This document shows positions 12,526-22,985 of a DNA stretch of 64,000 bases, one piece after another. This stretch comes from Scedosporium boydii (taxonomy: Eukaryota > Ascomycota > Sordariomycetes > Microascales > Microascaceae). Position 1 is the stretch's first letter; the number at the start of each line of letters is the position of its first letter. Under the pieces are notes generated by a model, which searched no databases, was not told where the DNA came from, and saw only the letters and a program-made list of their open reading frames with translations. The stretch lies in NCBI GenBank assembly GCA_002221725.1, contig NJFT01000053.1:1-64000 (forward strand), given 5' to 3'. A program made the position numbers and the translations under genes.

Positions 12526-13003
12526 AAGTTGCTGCTAAATATAATCGCCAGCATACAAAGAATTTTTTTCCTTGCTAAATGAAGCGTTGCACAATGTATC
12601 TACGCAACGAACCTGATAATTGAAGTTGTGCCCTTGTTTACAGGGGCGCGGGCTTCCAAAATTTACCCTTGAAAATGTGGTGGGATTTTGCATCGTGTGA
12701 GATCCTCTGAACTCGCTTGGTCGTATCTATCTACCCATGAGGGAACTCGCTCGGCCATGTTAATAAATGGGGATCTCGTAGCACGAACCGAGGGTATAGG
12801 GGAGGGTTAAGTCGTACAGACAAGAGCACTGAGAAGTTGAGAGCCGCAGAGGCATGTACTCTTTGAAGTAACATGGATAAGACCGGAAACTAGATGATAA
12901 CTCGTCAAGATTGCTATTCTAGCGAGTTGTAACTTAAAAATGCAGCCTGTCTATATACTCCCATGTTCAGAAGACCCGTAAGCAAATTCACGTCAATTTA
13001 GAT
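12526..13003. other. Intergenic spacer between convergent genes
   Basis: The spacer separates the 3' ends of the DUF7580 gene and the maltase. I see no gene or recognisable repeat in it. Confidence 0.5.
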
Positions 13004-15106
13004 CTAGACGTTTTCCCGCAACGTGCATTCTTTGATTCCACCCTGCTGACACCATCGTCCAACACCAAGCAAACCCTCCCAAGGCCTCAGTGTAATCGTA
13101 CCCTTCCTCGGCTTGTCCGTCGACTCGGAGTCGTAGCTCCCCATCAACCAATTCTGAATCACGAAGCCATCAGGGAACTTGAACTCCGCCTCACCACCAC
13201 TAAAGTTCAAAATCGTCATCGAAACCTCGTCCCCGCCCATCCTCTTAAAAGCAAACACGTTCGGATGCGTATCCTTGACGACCTCGAACTCGCCGTAGAA
13301 GAACAGATCCACGTGCTCTTTGCGGAGCTGCAGAGCGCGCTGCCAGAACCTATAGGCCGACACCTGAGTGCACAAGCCCGTGGCCTTGTGCTCCCTGCGC
13401 TGCACCTCTGCGTTTACCTCGGGATAGTCGTCGTTGACGCGCATCCAGGGCTTCACGCCAGCAGGGCAGAACCCGGCGTTGGGGGAGGAATCCCACTGCA
13501 TGGGCGTGCGGGAGTTGTCACGGGCCTTGCGGCGCATGAAGAGGCGGGCGCGCTCACGCTCGGGAGCTCCCTCGGGGTACTTATTGGAGATGTACTTCCA
13601 GTAGTTGACGGACTCGATGTCCTTGTACTCCTCAGGACCCCACGAGACAGGGACATTGCGCATGCCGAGCTCTTCACCTTGGTACACGTAGAGGGTCCCC
13701 GTGAGGGTGGTCTGCATGATGCAGAGCAGCTTGGTGCCGGCCAGGCGGTGCTCATCAGAGTCGTCGCAGAACCGAGAGACGGAGCGGGGCTGGTCGTGGT
13801 TCTCCAAGTAGAGGGTCTTCCAGCCGCGGCGGGTGATGACGCGGCGCATCTTTTCGATGATCTGGCGCAGGTCGCGCACGTTCCAGGGCCGGAAGCTGAA
13901 CTTTGTCTCGCCGGGGACGTCGTCGAGGGACATGAGGTCGAAGGTGAAGATCATGTTGAGGGAGCCTTCTTCGGCCTTGACAATCTCGAGGATTTGGTTC
14001 TCGTCTTTGATGAAGGGCATTTCGCCGACAGTGAGCAGGTCGTAGTGGGACAGCACCTCACGCTTCATCTCCTGGAGATATTCTGAGAGGCGAGGGCCGG
14101 TCGCGAAATGCTTGCTTCCGCATTGGTATTTCCTGTTGGGGTAGACGACCTCGGCATCGGCGAAGTCTTGGTTCTTGGAAATGAGGTTGATGACGTCCAT
14201 GCGGAATCCGCCGACACCCTTGTTGATCCAGAAACGGAGGATCTCGTGTACACCATGCCGCACGTCAGGGTTCTCCCAGTTGAGATCGGGCTGGAAAGGC
14301 GAGAAGAGCGAGAGGTAGTACTCTTGGGTCTTCTCATCGTAAGTCCAGGCCGAGTTTTGCTCGTCGAGGATACAGGCCCAATTGTTCGGGGGTTGAGGAT
14401 TGCCCTGGTCGTCGTATCTAGGCTTTCGCCAGATGTACCAGTTCCTCTTGGGGTTATTTGTGGAAGAGCGGGACTCGATAAAGAAGGGGTGCTGGTCGGA
14501 AGTGTGATTGACGACGAGATCCATGATGAGCTTCATGTCGCGCTTCTTAAGCTCGGCAATAAGGTTCTCGACATCCTCCATAGTGCCGTAGGGCTTGTGA
14601 ATGGCGCGGTAATTAGAAATGTCATAGCCCATGTCCATTTGCGGGCTCTCGTAGATCGGGGTCAGCCAGACGACGTCGACGCCCAGCTCCTTGAGGTAAT
14701 CGAGTTTTGAAGTAACGCCATTGATGTTGCCGAGGCCATCGCCGTCCGTGTCGCAAAAGGACGAGGGGTAAATCTGGTAAATGATGGCTTCCTTCCACCA
14801 CTTCCGGTCGGGAATGGTTATGGCGACGACATTGGGGTCGGTGGGCTGAGAGGTAATCACGCTGTCTCTCCTCTCACTGACGACTCCGTCGATCTCGTCG
14901 ATGACGTTATCAATTCTTTCGACGACGCAAGTAGTCCCGTCGACGGCTTCCTTAGTGGTGCTTGCGATGTCGATTGGCACGGCGACCATGGCTTGTGTCA
15001 TGTTGATGACGGGCTGGAGGATTATTAGATTGGGATTGGGTATATCTCGAAGCAGAGAATGAAGCAGCAGAAGAAACGAAACGAATGGAAAATGAACCAG
15101 GAGCAC
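13004..15106 (-). CDS. GH13 alpha-glucosidase/maltase (oligo-1,6-glucosidase type)
   Basis: Hydrolyses terminal alpha-glucosidic bonds of maltose and maltooligosaccharides. The single-exon frame gives 700 residues from 15106 or 665 from the in-frame ATG at 15001 (MTQAMVAVPID). The catalytic barrel begins KWWKEAIIYQIYPSSFCDTD. GH13 region I is DLVVNHTS, region V QPDLNWENP (subfamily of oligo-1,6-glucosidases), region II GGFRMDVI with the nucleophile Asp, region III TVGEMP with the acid/base Glu, and region IV ENHDQPR. A C-terminal beta domain follows. The longer start adds a hydrophobic stretch (FPFVSFLLLLHSLL) that resembles a signal sequence, but fungal enzymes of this type are often intracellular, so the start decides the location. 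The TATA-like element near 15186 favours an mRNA that includes 15106. The gene is intact; a partner for starch use is the AA13 LPMO at 34.5 kb. Confidence 0.93.
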   Translation of the reverse strand: MLLVHFPFVSFLLLLHSLLRDIPNPNLIILQPVINMTQAMVAVPIDIASTTKEAVDGTTCVVERIDNVIDEIDGVVSERRDSVITSQPTDPNVVAITIPDRKWWKEAIIYQIYPSSFCDTDGDGLGNINGVTSKLDYLKELGVDVVWLTPIYESPQMDMGYDISNYRAIHKPYGTMEDVENLIAELKKRDMKLIMDLVVNHTSDQHPFFIESRSSTNNPKRNWYIWRKPRYDDQGNPQPPNNWACILDEQNSAWTYDEKTQEYYLSLFSPFQPDLNWENPDVRHGVHEILRFWINKGVGGFRMDVINLISKNQDFADAEVVYPNRKYQCGSKHFATGPRLSEYLQEMKREVLSHYDLLTVGEMPFIKDENQILEIVKAEEGSLNMIFTFDLMSLDDVPGETKFSFRPWNVRDLRQIIEKMRRVITRRGWKTLYLENHDQPRSVSRFCDDSDEHRLAGTKLLCIMQTTLTGTLYVYQGEELGMRNVPVSWGPEEYKDIESVNYWKYISNKYPEGAPERERARLFMRRKARDNSRTPMQWDSSPNAGFCPAGVKPWMRVNDDYPEVNAEVQRREHKATGLCTQVSAYRFWQRALQLRKEHVDLFFYGEFEVVKDTHPNVFAFKRMGGDEVSMTILNFSGGEAEFKFPDGFVIQNWLMGSYDSESTDKPRKGTITLRPWEGLLGVGRWCQQGGIKECTLRENV

Positions 15107-15181
15107 AAATCGTTGTTAGGTCGTAACAATGGGACGAGTCGCGTACAGAAAGCTCTGCTCATGAGCTGATCGGGGACTCGA

Positions 15182-15190
15182 ATTTATAGT
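15182..15190 (-). promoter_or_regulatory. TATA-like element upstream of the maltase
   Basis: On the minus strand this reads ACTATAAATT. It lies about 80 bases upstream of the first ATG at 15106, a usual spacing for a fungal TATA box and a leader of about 50 bases. Inferred from sequence and position only. Confidence 0.4.
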
Positions 15191-17973
15191 ACTGGATCCC
15201 CCAACGTCCTGGCACACAGTAAAGAGACGGTAAGCCTAACTAAAAGAGGGACGAATGGCAAAAGTGTGTGAAAAAGAAAAAGAATTACGGCTGTGAAAAG
15301 TTTAAAAATTGACAAAAAAATTGAAAATCAATTAAAAATAGGCGTAGGAGGGCAGCTCTCCAGCGATCGGGCACCAACTGAAGCTCCAAGCAAAGGTCCG
15401 GAAACGGGGCACCCGAAAAGGGGGCCCCACAGCCGGTGATGCACTCAACGCCACCAGAGGCAGATGGAGGGTCGGGAATCCTTGCCCCTTGGCCGAGAGG
15501 GGGAAGAGGGGGAAGTAGGTATTGGGGGCCGGTCAGGAATGGTCAACTTGGCAACAAAGATCGTGACCAACAAGAACTGGAGTGTTACTGCTACTAGGTT
15601 ACTGTGTTGTCTCTAGCGAGAGTGACCCTGGGATGACCTCGGCATTGTACCAGCTGCTAGTGACCAAGGCAAACTACGGCTCGAGCAAGATCATTGATAC
15701 ACGAGCTCAATGTTGCGACTTTTGACTTTATATAGTTTACACTTGCTTGCTCGTCTCAGCCCACAGAGCTATGACGTCATGGGCATGCCGGATCAACCCC
15801 GGAAGCAGCATTGTTGCAGTCTTATTTTTTCTCTTATTTTGTCCTATTTTCCGCCATACCCCAGGGGCCTCTCTCTTCTACTCTTCCCGGAGAGAAATAG
15901 AATGGTCAATGGTGTTCCATAATGGTACCTGAATGTCAGCCAATACACTCCGGTACAGTATATTAGACATTAGGATACAGTGGGCCAAGTTGAGCCAAGC
16001 CATGCCATCCTTGATCAGCCCGAGTGTCCGGATTCGCCCGCCCTTTTCTTATCACGTTGCGTGATGCGCCCACGTTGTCCTTTCTTTACCTTCCGGAACT
16101 CTGGGAAAAGCTAATCTGGAAGAAGGGTCTCCGTTTTCCCGACCATGTTATCTTCTGAGTTTCGGTAATGCCTGCGTCAGGAACCCCACGGTCCTTGCTA
16201 GGGATGATTTAAACCCGAATCAGAATCAGCAACATCATAGTTAATTTACATCATGCAAACTACTTGTCAGCAACATCATAGTTAATTTACATCATGCAAA
16301 CTACTTGTGCATCTATTGTATTCATATGGAAAGTATGCAACCTGCGAGGAAGTATGGCCCAGTTAATATTGGGTCACAACGTAACTCGCCTACATATAGT
16401 GCATAAATGATGTGGAGAATGAAGACATCGTGAGGCTTAAGCCCCGCTCCCTCTCCTCCTAGGTGTACGGAGCAATAGTTGGTGGAGGTGAGAATGTGTG
16501 GATGTGGGCTGAACTGTGCCCATGTGGGAGGCAGCACGCATAAACTGCCCAGCCCTATCCCCCTGGCTGCATGTTCTTGGCTTCAAAGAGCTCTACGTGA
16601 ACCACATCTAAACAGGCACAGCTCACGTGGGGTTAGTACGTAGTTTCTTCTTGGTCCTACGGAGTTACTCTTTTCGACTACGTTACGCCTCAGGTTTCGT
16701 TCCAGACCGTAGCTAGCGCCAGTTGGCTTGGCGTGGAGAATTCCGTACCTGGTCTCCTTCCTCTCGCTTCCCACACAGTGTCTTGCTACCAGCCTCGACA
16801 AGCTTCAAACGGGTAAAATCTCACCTCCCAGCAAGTCTTGGGAGACCACCACATATCAAGTGGCTGACAACGTTGCCGAAGTGGGGGCAACGGCGTCCTC
16901 CTTTGTGGGTGAGTGGGGGCCTGCGACTAAACGCTCTTGAAAGGTAGTGTGGCCAAGCAAACCTACAGAAGGTATACATGTGCGGGAAGTAGAGTGGCAA
17001 AATCGTTGTGGGAGTTTCGGATTCTGATCCCTCCGGCGCCGGTGCTTATTAACGTATAGTTTGAGTCGGAAAATCCGGGATACGTTCTAGAAGGATTCTA
17101 ACTTTTTTGAAATTCAGCCATGCTTTCCATAGAATGTCGCTGCGCACAGGTGTGGGTCGACCGTTTCATTCTCCGGGATTGCGGCCGGGGGACTGTTGAC
17201 CCTGATCGGTACCAGAGCGTCCGAGAGGGGAGAATTTCGGTACTTTGATGGCCCTACCTAGAATCTATTGAGATGTGGTTGCCTATTCGATGCCGGTATG
17301 ACAGAAGCACCGGCTCTAGTTCACCGTCGGCCGAACTCCAGCTTCGGCGGCGAAACTAAAAGTGCTGGCTCTAAGGGTGAGGTTAAAGTGAAACAACAGA
17401 ACCGTCTCTCCAGTCGTAGGAATAATGTTACAGGCTAGCCTATCAACTGTGGATTTTCCATGGTATTTGCTAAAATAGCATGGTTTTCCGTCCCGCACTA
17501 TCCGGGTAACCCCAGACGCGGAGAGCTGTTCCAAGGACATCGGGTGGGACTCGACAGCTACCCCAACATGGATCCCTGGCATTCCGGTTATACGTTTAGC
17601 CATGGCTCGATAGCCGGCTGCGGGGAAGGAGAAGAACCCGAGCGTTCGCTACAAATAGACCCAAGTGAGTCCGTCAAGGGAGACAGCAGAGGTATAATCT
17701 GCTTTCTCCACCATCTGTTCACTACGACATGGATGGGCTCCGATGTTATTGCGGCCTCGGGCTCGAGCAAAAAAATAATTTTTCTCTTTCAACTGCCTCA
17801 TACTCGTTCCTTCGTCCGCTGCCTCTCTTCCATGAGCACCCATCTGAAGGGACAGAGAACGGCAACCAACGAAGTAAACGTCCTCCTCACGACTCGCCAT
17901 ATCCTGGCAACAGAGAACTACCGGCAGGCACTCACCTTCGGAGACCCATACTAAAATTCAATACACATCAGAC
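15191..17973. other. Long spacer without a recognised gene
   Basis: About 2.8 kb with only short open frames that show no family motif. It holds the maltase upstream region, a perfect 41-bp tandem duplication at 16226-16307, and mixed sequence up to the F-box relic. An open frame at 17460-17954 has no recognisable domain. Confidence 0.45.
16226..16307. repeat. Perfect 41-bp tandem duplication
   Basis: The unit beginning TCAGCAACATCATAG occurs at 16226-16266 and again, without change, at 16267-16307. Identity of both copies suggests a recent duplication or an assembly artefact. It does not overlap a gene. Confidence 0.9.
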
Positions 17974-18073
17974 GATGCTCATGCGAATGTTTACCGAATT
18001 ACTTGACCTAATACTTAGCCAACTCGATGTGTCCGACTTCTACTCACTGCGCCTCACATACCGGCAGCTCTAA
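17974..18073 (+). pseudogene. F-box domain relic
   Basis: A frame beginning at an ATG at 17974 carries FTELLDLILSQLDVSDFYSL then RLTYRQL, a good match to the fungal F-box core (LPxELxxxILSxLxxxDLxxLRLxCRxL). It meets TAA at 18071-18073, and the same frame then reads HRSSAAFGAAA, as if coding once continued. An intact gene would run several hundred residues further. CAA to TAA would explain the stop. No other part of an F-box gene is recognisable nearby. Confidence 0.5.
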
Positions 18074-18245
18074 CACAGATCCAGCGCCGCGTTCGGGGCT
18101 GCTGCATCGCATCAGCCAGCGATCCATGTTCATGCTGTGACCGAGTGCAAAGTGATGCTCCCAGAATCATAGTGCCATACAATTTATACCGACATATCCA
18201 GAATAGGATACTGGTGGGAGCCACCAATGCCAGGATATGTGTGCA

Positions 18246-18268
18246 TTTTTTTTTTTTTTTTTTTTTTT
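18246..18268. repeat. Poly-T tract, 23 bases
   Basis: Uninterrupted run of 23 T after GTGCA. It lies between the F-box relic and the epimerase-like gene. It might mark the A-tail of a retroposed sequence on the minus strand, but no adjacent retroelement was recognised. Confidence 0.85.
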
Positions 18269-18490
18269 CAGTAATTCGGTGGGCTAATAATAATTGCTAT
18301 CATGAGGAGGTGAAAATGGAGCTTGAGGTGTCCCCTCCCTCTCTTCTTGGTAGCCAATTACCTCAGTATCCTGTCTACGACAATCTTCGATTCGTTTTGT
18401 TGGCAAATGGTGGGGCCGTAGATGATAAACTCGACCATCCCCACTTTCCAAGGAGATGATTTATCAGCATCATGATCGATTTATTTTAGT

Positions 18491-18522
18491 TCTCATTGTG
18501 GGAATGTCTCATTGTGGGAATG
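18491..18522. repeat. 16-bp tandem duplication
   Basis: TCTCATTGTGGGAATG is present twice in a row without change. It lies 140 bases upstream of the start codon of the epimerase-like gene, so it may sit in its promoter or leader. Confidence 0.85.
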
Positions 18523-18661
18523 AGCTGCGGGGAGAACCCTCCGCTCGGTATCAAGGTGTGAGCCAATTTTCAGTGGATTGCAGAATTCTACTCTTCTTCC
18601 CCTTTTCCAGAAATATCTCCGGTTACGTGGCGAACGACGAACACAGACGAGCTTCTTCGGC

Positions 18662-19867
18662 ATGGTTAAAATCTTTGTGTAAGTCTTACTCGTCTTTGAT
18701 TCAGCGTTTCTGTCACTTCAGCGCAGACTGAATGGGAATCGTAGGTATCAAACTCGCCGCCCGGCCAGGGTCTTCCAAACGGTCGATCTCCCCTCATGGG
18801 TTACCATTGGGTAACCTGGCGGCTGTTTGCTATTCTGTTGTCTACAGCAATCTAACATGGAATGTAGTACGGGCGCGACCGGTTACATTGGAGGGGATGC
18901 CTTGCATACCATATCCAAGGCACATCCGGATTATGAATTCTCTTGTTTAGTGCGGAGCGTCGAAAAGGGAGCCATTGTTACCAAGGAGGTGCCCTCAGCA
19001 CGCCTTGTCTATGGAGACCTTGATGATTTCGACCTTCTCGCAGATGAGGCGTTCAATGCAGACATCGTTTGCCATTGGGCGTCTTGCGAACACCTTGCCG
19101 CTGCTCAAGCCATTGCGGCTGGATTGAGCAGGAAATCTGCCGTCAAACCAGGCTTCTGGATTCATTTGTCGGGATCGGACATCATATGTTTCCCTGATGT
19201 GGATGCCGAAGAGTACGGAGTCGAGAAGGAAAAGAGGTTCGACGATTGGGATGGTCTCGGCGAAATCCTCTCTGTCAAGGAGACTGCGGCCCACCGAGAC
19301 GCCGACTTGACGGTTCTAGGCGTTGACCCTTTGAAGGCAAAGACTGCCATCGTGTGCCCGCCGACCATTTATGGACCCGGTCGAGGTCCGGGAAACAAGA
19401 GGAGCATCCAGGTGCCGGAGCTGGCTGCGTATACGCTGAAGAGAGGCGCCGGTCTCACGGTTCAGGGCGGTCGGAATATCTGGAGCACCGTGCACATCCA
19501 GGACTTGTCGAATCTTTTCCTAAAGCTTGTAGAAGAAGCTGTCAAGGGAGGAGGTATCGCCCACTGGGGAGATAAAGACTTTTACTTCGTGGAGAATGGC
19601 GAGCTTGTCTGGGGAGACATCGCCCAAAGGATTGCGGAAGAGGCATATGAGCAAGGCTTCATCAAAACTACGGCGCTGCAGTCTTTAAGCGCGAAAGAAG
19701 CGGATGAGGTATGGCCCTACGCGTCTTTCTTCTGGGGTACAAACTCCCGATGCAAGGCTATCCGAGCCAGGAACGTCCTCAACTGGACACCACAACAGCA
19801 ACCTGTTTATGAGACCATCGCTACCGTTGTTGCTCAGGAGGCTAAAGGACTTGGTATTACTAAATAA
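18662..19867 (+). CDS. NAD-dependent epimerase/dehydratase-like protein (atypical SDR)
   Basis: Rossmann-fold protein of 338 residues. Exon 1 is only 17 nt (18662-18678, MVKIF), with donor GTAAGT; a 189-nt intron with CTAAC at 18853 ends at 18867; exon 2 runs 18868-19867. The splice joins the first beta strand to the dinucleotide motif: MVKIFVTGATGYIGG, the TGxxGxxG form. This is why I prefer it to the longer unspliced frame from 18827, which lacks the first strand. Later blocks are VYGDLDDFD, FWIHLSGSD, CPPTIYGPGRG and WSTVHIQDL, typical of extended or atypical SDRs that act on sugars, flavonoid-like ketones or lactones. The substrate is unknown. No neighbour suggests a pathway. It is intact, flanked on both sides by decayed genes. 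Confidence 0.88.
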
Positions 19868-20815
19868 CTAGTCTTTAACCAAGAGTCAGAGAATATTTAT
19901 TTTGCAAAAAAAGGTTCAATATAAGTAGAATATTCTAGAAGAATTCTTCCAGACTGTGGACCCACCACGCCTATCACGGCATCCAAACGTTGACGCTGAA
20001 GCCGAGCGATAGTTTTGAAGACAGTCAAGGCTAATGGCAGGAATATCTCTCTTGAACGCATTAAGATCCTGCCTGCTGGCGGGAGGATGGTTCAGGACCG
20101 GAACTGGATCCCACCAAGACAAACACTTTGAACGGTAAGAGAGCAGGCGCAAGGACCTAGATCTTGATGGAGCAGCTTAATCAAGCGCGGGCGAAAGCGT
20201 TGGCAAATTGATCCGGTTGCTGAAGGAAGCGACGTGATATCCTCTGGTATAGAGCATGATAGAAAGATCGATAATTCTTCTTCCAGCTCTTCCTGGACCG
20301 ATCGCTCGCTCCTGGCCGCCTTGAGAGACCTCGTGATTTTTCCTTAATCCTGCTCTGTCATACCGCTCCTTGCGGCCCAAGTCGGGCCCAGGTTGCGACA
20401 GCTGTAAGCTCCGGGAAACATTGAAATATGTCGGCTGACGGTCGAGCTAACAATGTTGCAGTATCAAGTGGCGATGCTAGTTCGGAGAAGGCGTAGCGTC
20501 TTGGCTCTGTCCTCTGATAGGCGCAGCTCCTGCATCACAAGTCCAAAACATCGAACCCCGCGATCTGGCCCGTGGTGGTTTTGTTTTTAATAGCTGCCAG
20601 TGAGTCTTGTCTCCAGAATCCAATCTACGTTCTCGGATTTTAAAACTCTAGGCACCAACCTCGATTTACCTTCACACTCCTGTCCCCGAATCCATATTGG
20701 CATTTACCCTCAGTGCAACTACCCATGCGACAAGAATAGACGTCTATTCTTGCCAGGAATTCGAGACTGCTGCCTGAGTCGCTCCTCGCCGCGTCCTTAT
20801 CCATCGCGACCCACG
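19868..20815. other. Spacer without a recognised gene
   Basis: Between the epimerase-like gene and HET gene 2. Short open frames on both strands have no motif I can name. The last 200 bases may hold the promoter and leader of HET gene 2. Confidence 0.45.
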
Positions 20816-22057
20816 ATGGCTGAATACCAGTATTCTACCCTTGAACCGACTGAAAAGAAGATTAGGCTCCTCCTAATCGAGAGGGGCGAGCGATACCGGC
20901 CGATCAAATGCTGGCTCTTCGATTCCTATCCTGACCAGGAAAAGGGAGTCTCGTACAAGGCCTTGTCATATACATGGGGCACGACAGCGGATGGGTGGAC
21001 CAGCCAAACTCGCGCCATAGACGTATCTGGGCATCAGTTTATGATAACCGAGAATTTATATTCAGCACTGCTCGAAATTCGATCTGCGTATGAAGACGTG
21101 AGGCTATGGGTTGACTCCATTTGCATCAATCAAAATGACAAGCAAGAGAAAGGTCACCAGGTCAAATAAGTGGGGGATATCTACGAAGGTGCGGAAGAGG
21201 TACTCATCTGGTTGGGACCCAAAAGCGATGGGACCACGTCTCTTATAGAATTGACCACTTGGATCGACAGCGAGGCCAAGAACGCCCACGCGCTTGGGGC
21301 CGAAGAGGACTGGGCTAGTCTATGCGGCCGGGTGATGGAGCGGCGCTTCCGGGACCCCAACGTCGACGCCCTTCCAACACAACGTGAAGCGCTTCAGACG
21401 CTTCTCGAGAGACCATGGTTCAATCGTGTCTGGATTTTACAGGAAGTCGCCAAGGCCAGAAAGGCTACAATCATGTGTGGCTCAAGCTCTTGCCCTGCGC
21501 GAACGTTCGCCCTGATGCCCTCGCTGATGGGGCTGGAAGTCGCCGAGCATACTCAAGCGGTGCTGGATATTATGCCTCAAATTCGGGAAAACACCTGGTG
21601 GTCTTCACAACGGACTCTCCACTCTCTTCTCGTGAAATTCCGCGAAAGCCAAGCCACTCTCCCACGGGATAAGATCTATGCCTTACTCGGCATGTCGGAG
21701 GATGCCAGCGACCCGGAAAAGTTCTTTCCTTGCTACGAGAAAGACGATGATCAAGTTATCCGAGACACCTTGAGTTTCGTATTACTCGGAGAGATCCTCG
21801 ATCCACGCTCTCATCTCTTTCCCCCAGCCACGCTGTTAGCATTATCCCATCCCATACCTCTGCTGGCCGGAAGGACCCTAGACTGGTGCCTTAGTCAAAT
21901 ATTGGGCTATGTGCCGATAGACTGTGCACGTCTCACCGCAAGGCGACTTAGTGACCGCATGAACGAAGGGGAGCTACCCACGCGAGATATACTGTTGCCT
22001 CTCATTAGAGTATATCCCAAATTGGTCCAGGACCGCTTGCTGAGGATTTTAGGATAG
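20816..22057 (+). pseudogene. HET-domain gene with an in-frame stop, ankyrin-type tail possible
   Basis: The start at 20816 gives MAEYQYSTLE, then KALSYTWG, LWVDSICINQND and GHQVK. A TAA at 21167-21169 interrupts the conserved HQVxxMGxIY block, and the same frame resumes at once with GDIYEGAEEVLIWLGPKS, ERPWFNRVWILQEVA, and DKIYALLGM, reaching TAG at 22055. If the stop is read through, the protein has 413 residues. CAA to TAA is a single C-to-T change, so point mutation fits. After 22057 the same frame reads GRNVLHIALS, an ankyrin-like block, so the gene may once have been a HET-ankyrin protein with more stops downstream. The 20600 in-frame ATG is less likely as the start because the family motif begins at 20816. 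HET class is certain; the allele looks dead. Confidence 0.85.
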
Positions 22058-22670
22058 CCCCACGCAAATTGTCCTCTTTACCGTCCGACACAAGATTCAG
22101 TTGATACTCCATTCGAAGGGCGAAATGTCTTGCACATTGCCCTATCCTAAGGGAAGTTGGTTGAACGCTGAACCTGAAGGACTCGAATCCCTCCTCTAGT
22201 TGGAAGACGGTCGATGCTCACTTTTATTATTTGCCACGGATGATATCGGTCGGTTCGGTGCTTTACTCCTTGAAGCGTATAAAGACCTGATAATCTCGCC
22301 CATTGACCCCGGAGTAGACCTACTGCGCTAGTTGAGAATCAAGCGCCCGAATAGGCCGGGAGTATTATGGTCTCGTATGCTCGGAATGAATGCCAGTACA
22401 TGTGGGGAGATGTGAGTGATCTGGCTGCGTCTCGGAATGTTGGGTCGGACAATGGCTGGAGTTAACAGGAGTTAAGCAGCATGGCGCCGTATGATTCCAC
22501 GCGCCTCAAATCTCACCGGCGTTTTCATTATTATTATTAACTCCGGGAGGAAGGTGTATTTCTGAAGTCATGAACTGGAATCATCTGATAATATATAAGT
22601 ACCTGAACGCTCCCGTGTAAAGAGATCTGAGGGACAACGAGCACCAGGGAAAGGCGACGCGTTGCTGAAA
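22058..22670. other. Decayed tail of HET gene 2 and spacer
   Basis: The first 100 bases continue the HET frame with an ankyrin-like GRNVLHIALS, then stops accumulate. A second coding-like stretch at about 22200-22330 reads LFATDDIGRFGALLLEAYKD before a TAG. Neither is a complete gene. Confidence 0.3.
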
Positions 22671-22985
22671 ATGGCTACCTATTCCGTGTCGGAATTTTTG
22701 CTTGACAAGACCAACATTGACGAAACAGTCAAGAAGCTGGTGAGAGGAATTCACTCAGCGGGCAAAATTGAGTTGGATATTATATTAACGGCGTGTAGGG
22801 GTGGTACTATGACACCAAGTCGGAAGAAGGGCTGCGAGACGAAGTCTACGCGCCTAATGTGGTGATTGACTACCAGTCGCTGACCGGGAAGGATCCGTGG
22901 ACGGTGACGGGATCTGAATGAGCGGCGCAGGCCATCGGACTTGTGGAATCTTTTGATGCGTGTCAACACAATTACGGGTGAGTTG
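22671..22985 (+). pseudogene. SnoaL-like domain gene, broken and truncated
   Basis: The start MATYSVSEFLLDKTN leads to a helix, then the frame must gain one base at GGGG (22798-22801) to continue with GWYYDTKSEEGLRDEVYAPN and VVIDYQSLTG. This pattern matches SnoaL-like proteins (NTF2-like fold, as in scytalone dehydratase relatives and polyketide cyclases). A TGA at 22919-22921 stands where the family has Trp (TGG to TGA), followed by AAQAIGLVESFDACQH. A possible donor GTGAGT comes next, but I find no downstream exon before unrelated sequence. The C-terminal half is missing. It is a relic whatever the status of the frameshift. Confidence 0.6.

Noticed and set aside
13265..14086. 273-codon open frame on the plus strand, antisense to the maltase
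   Set aside because: It mirrors the GC-rich codons of the real gene, shows a repetitive Val/Gly/Glu composition and no domain. The same holds for 14108-14710.
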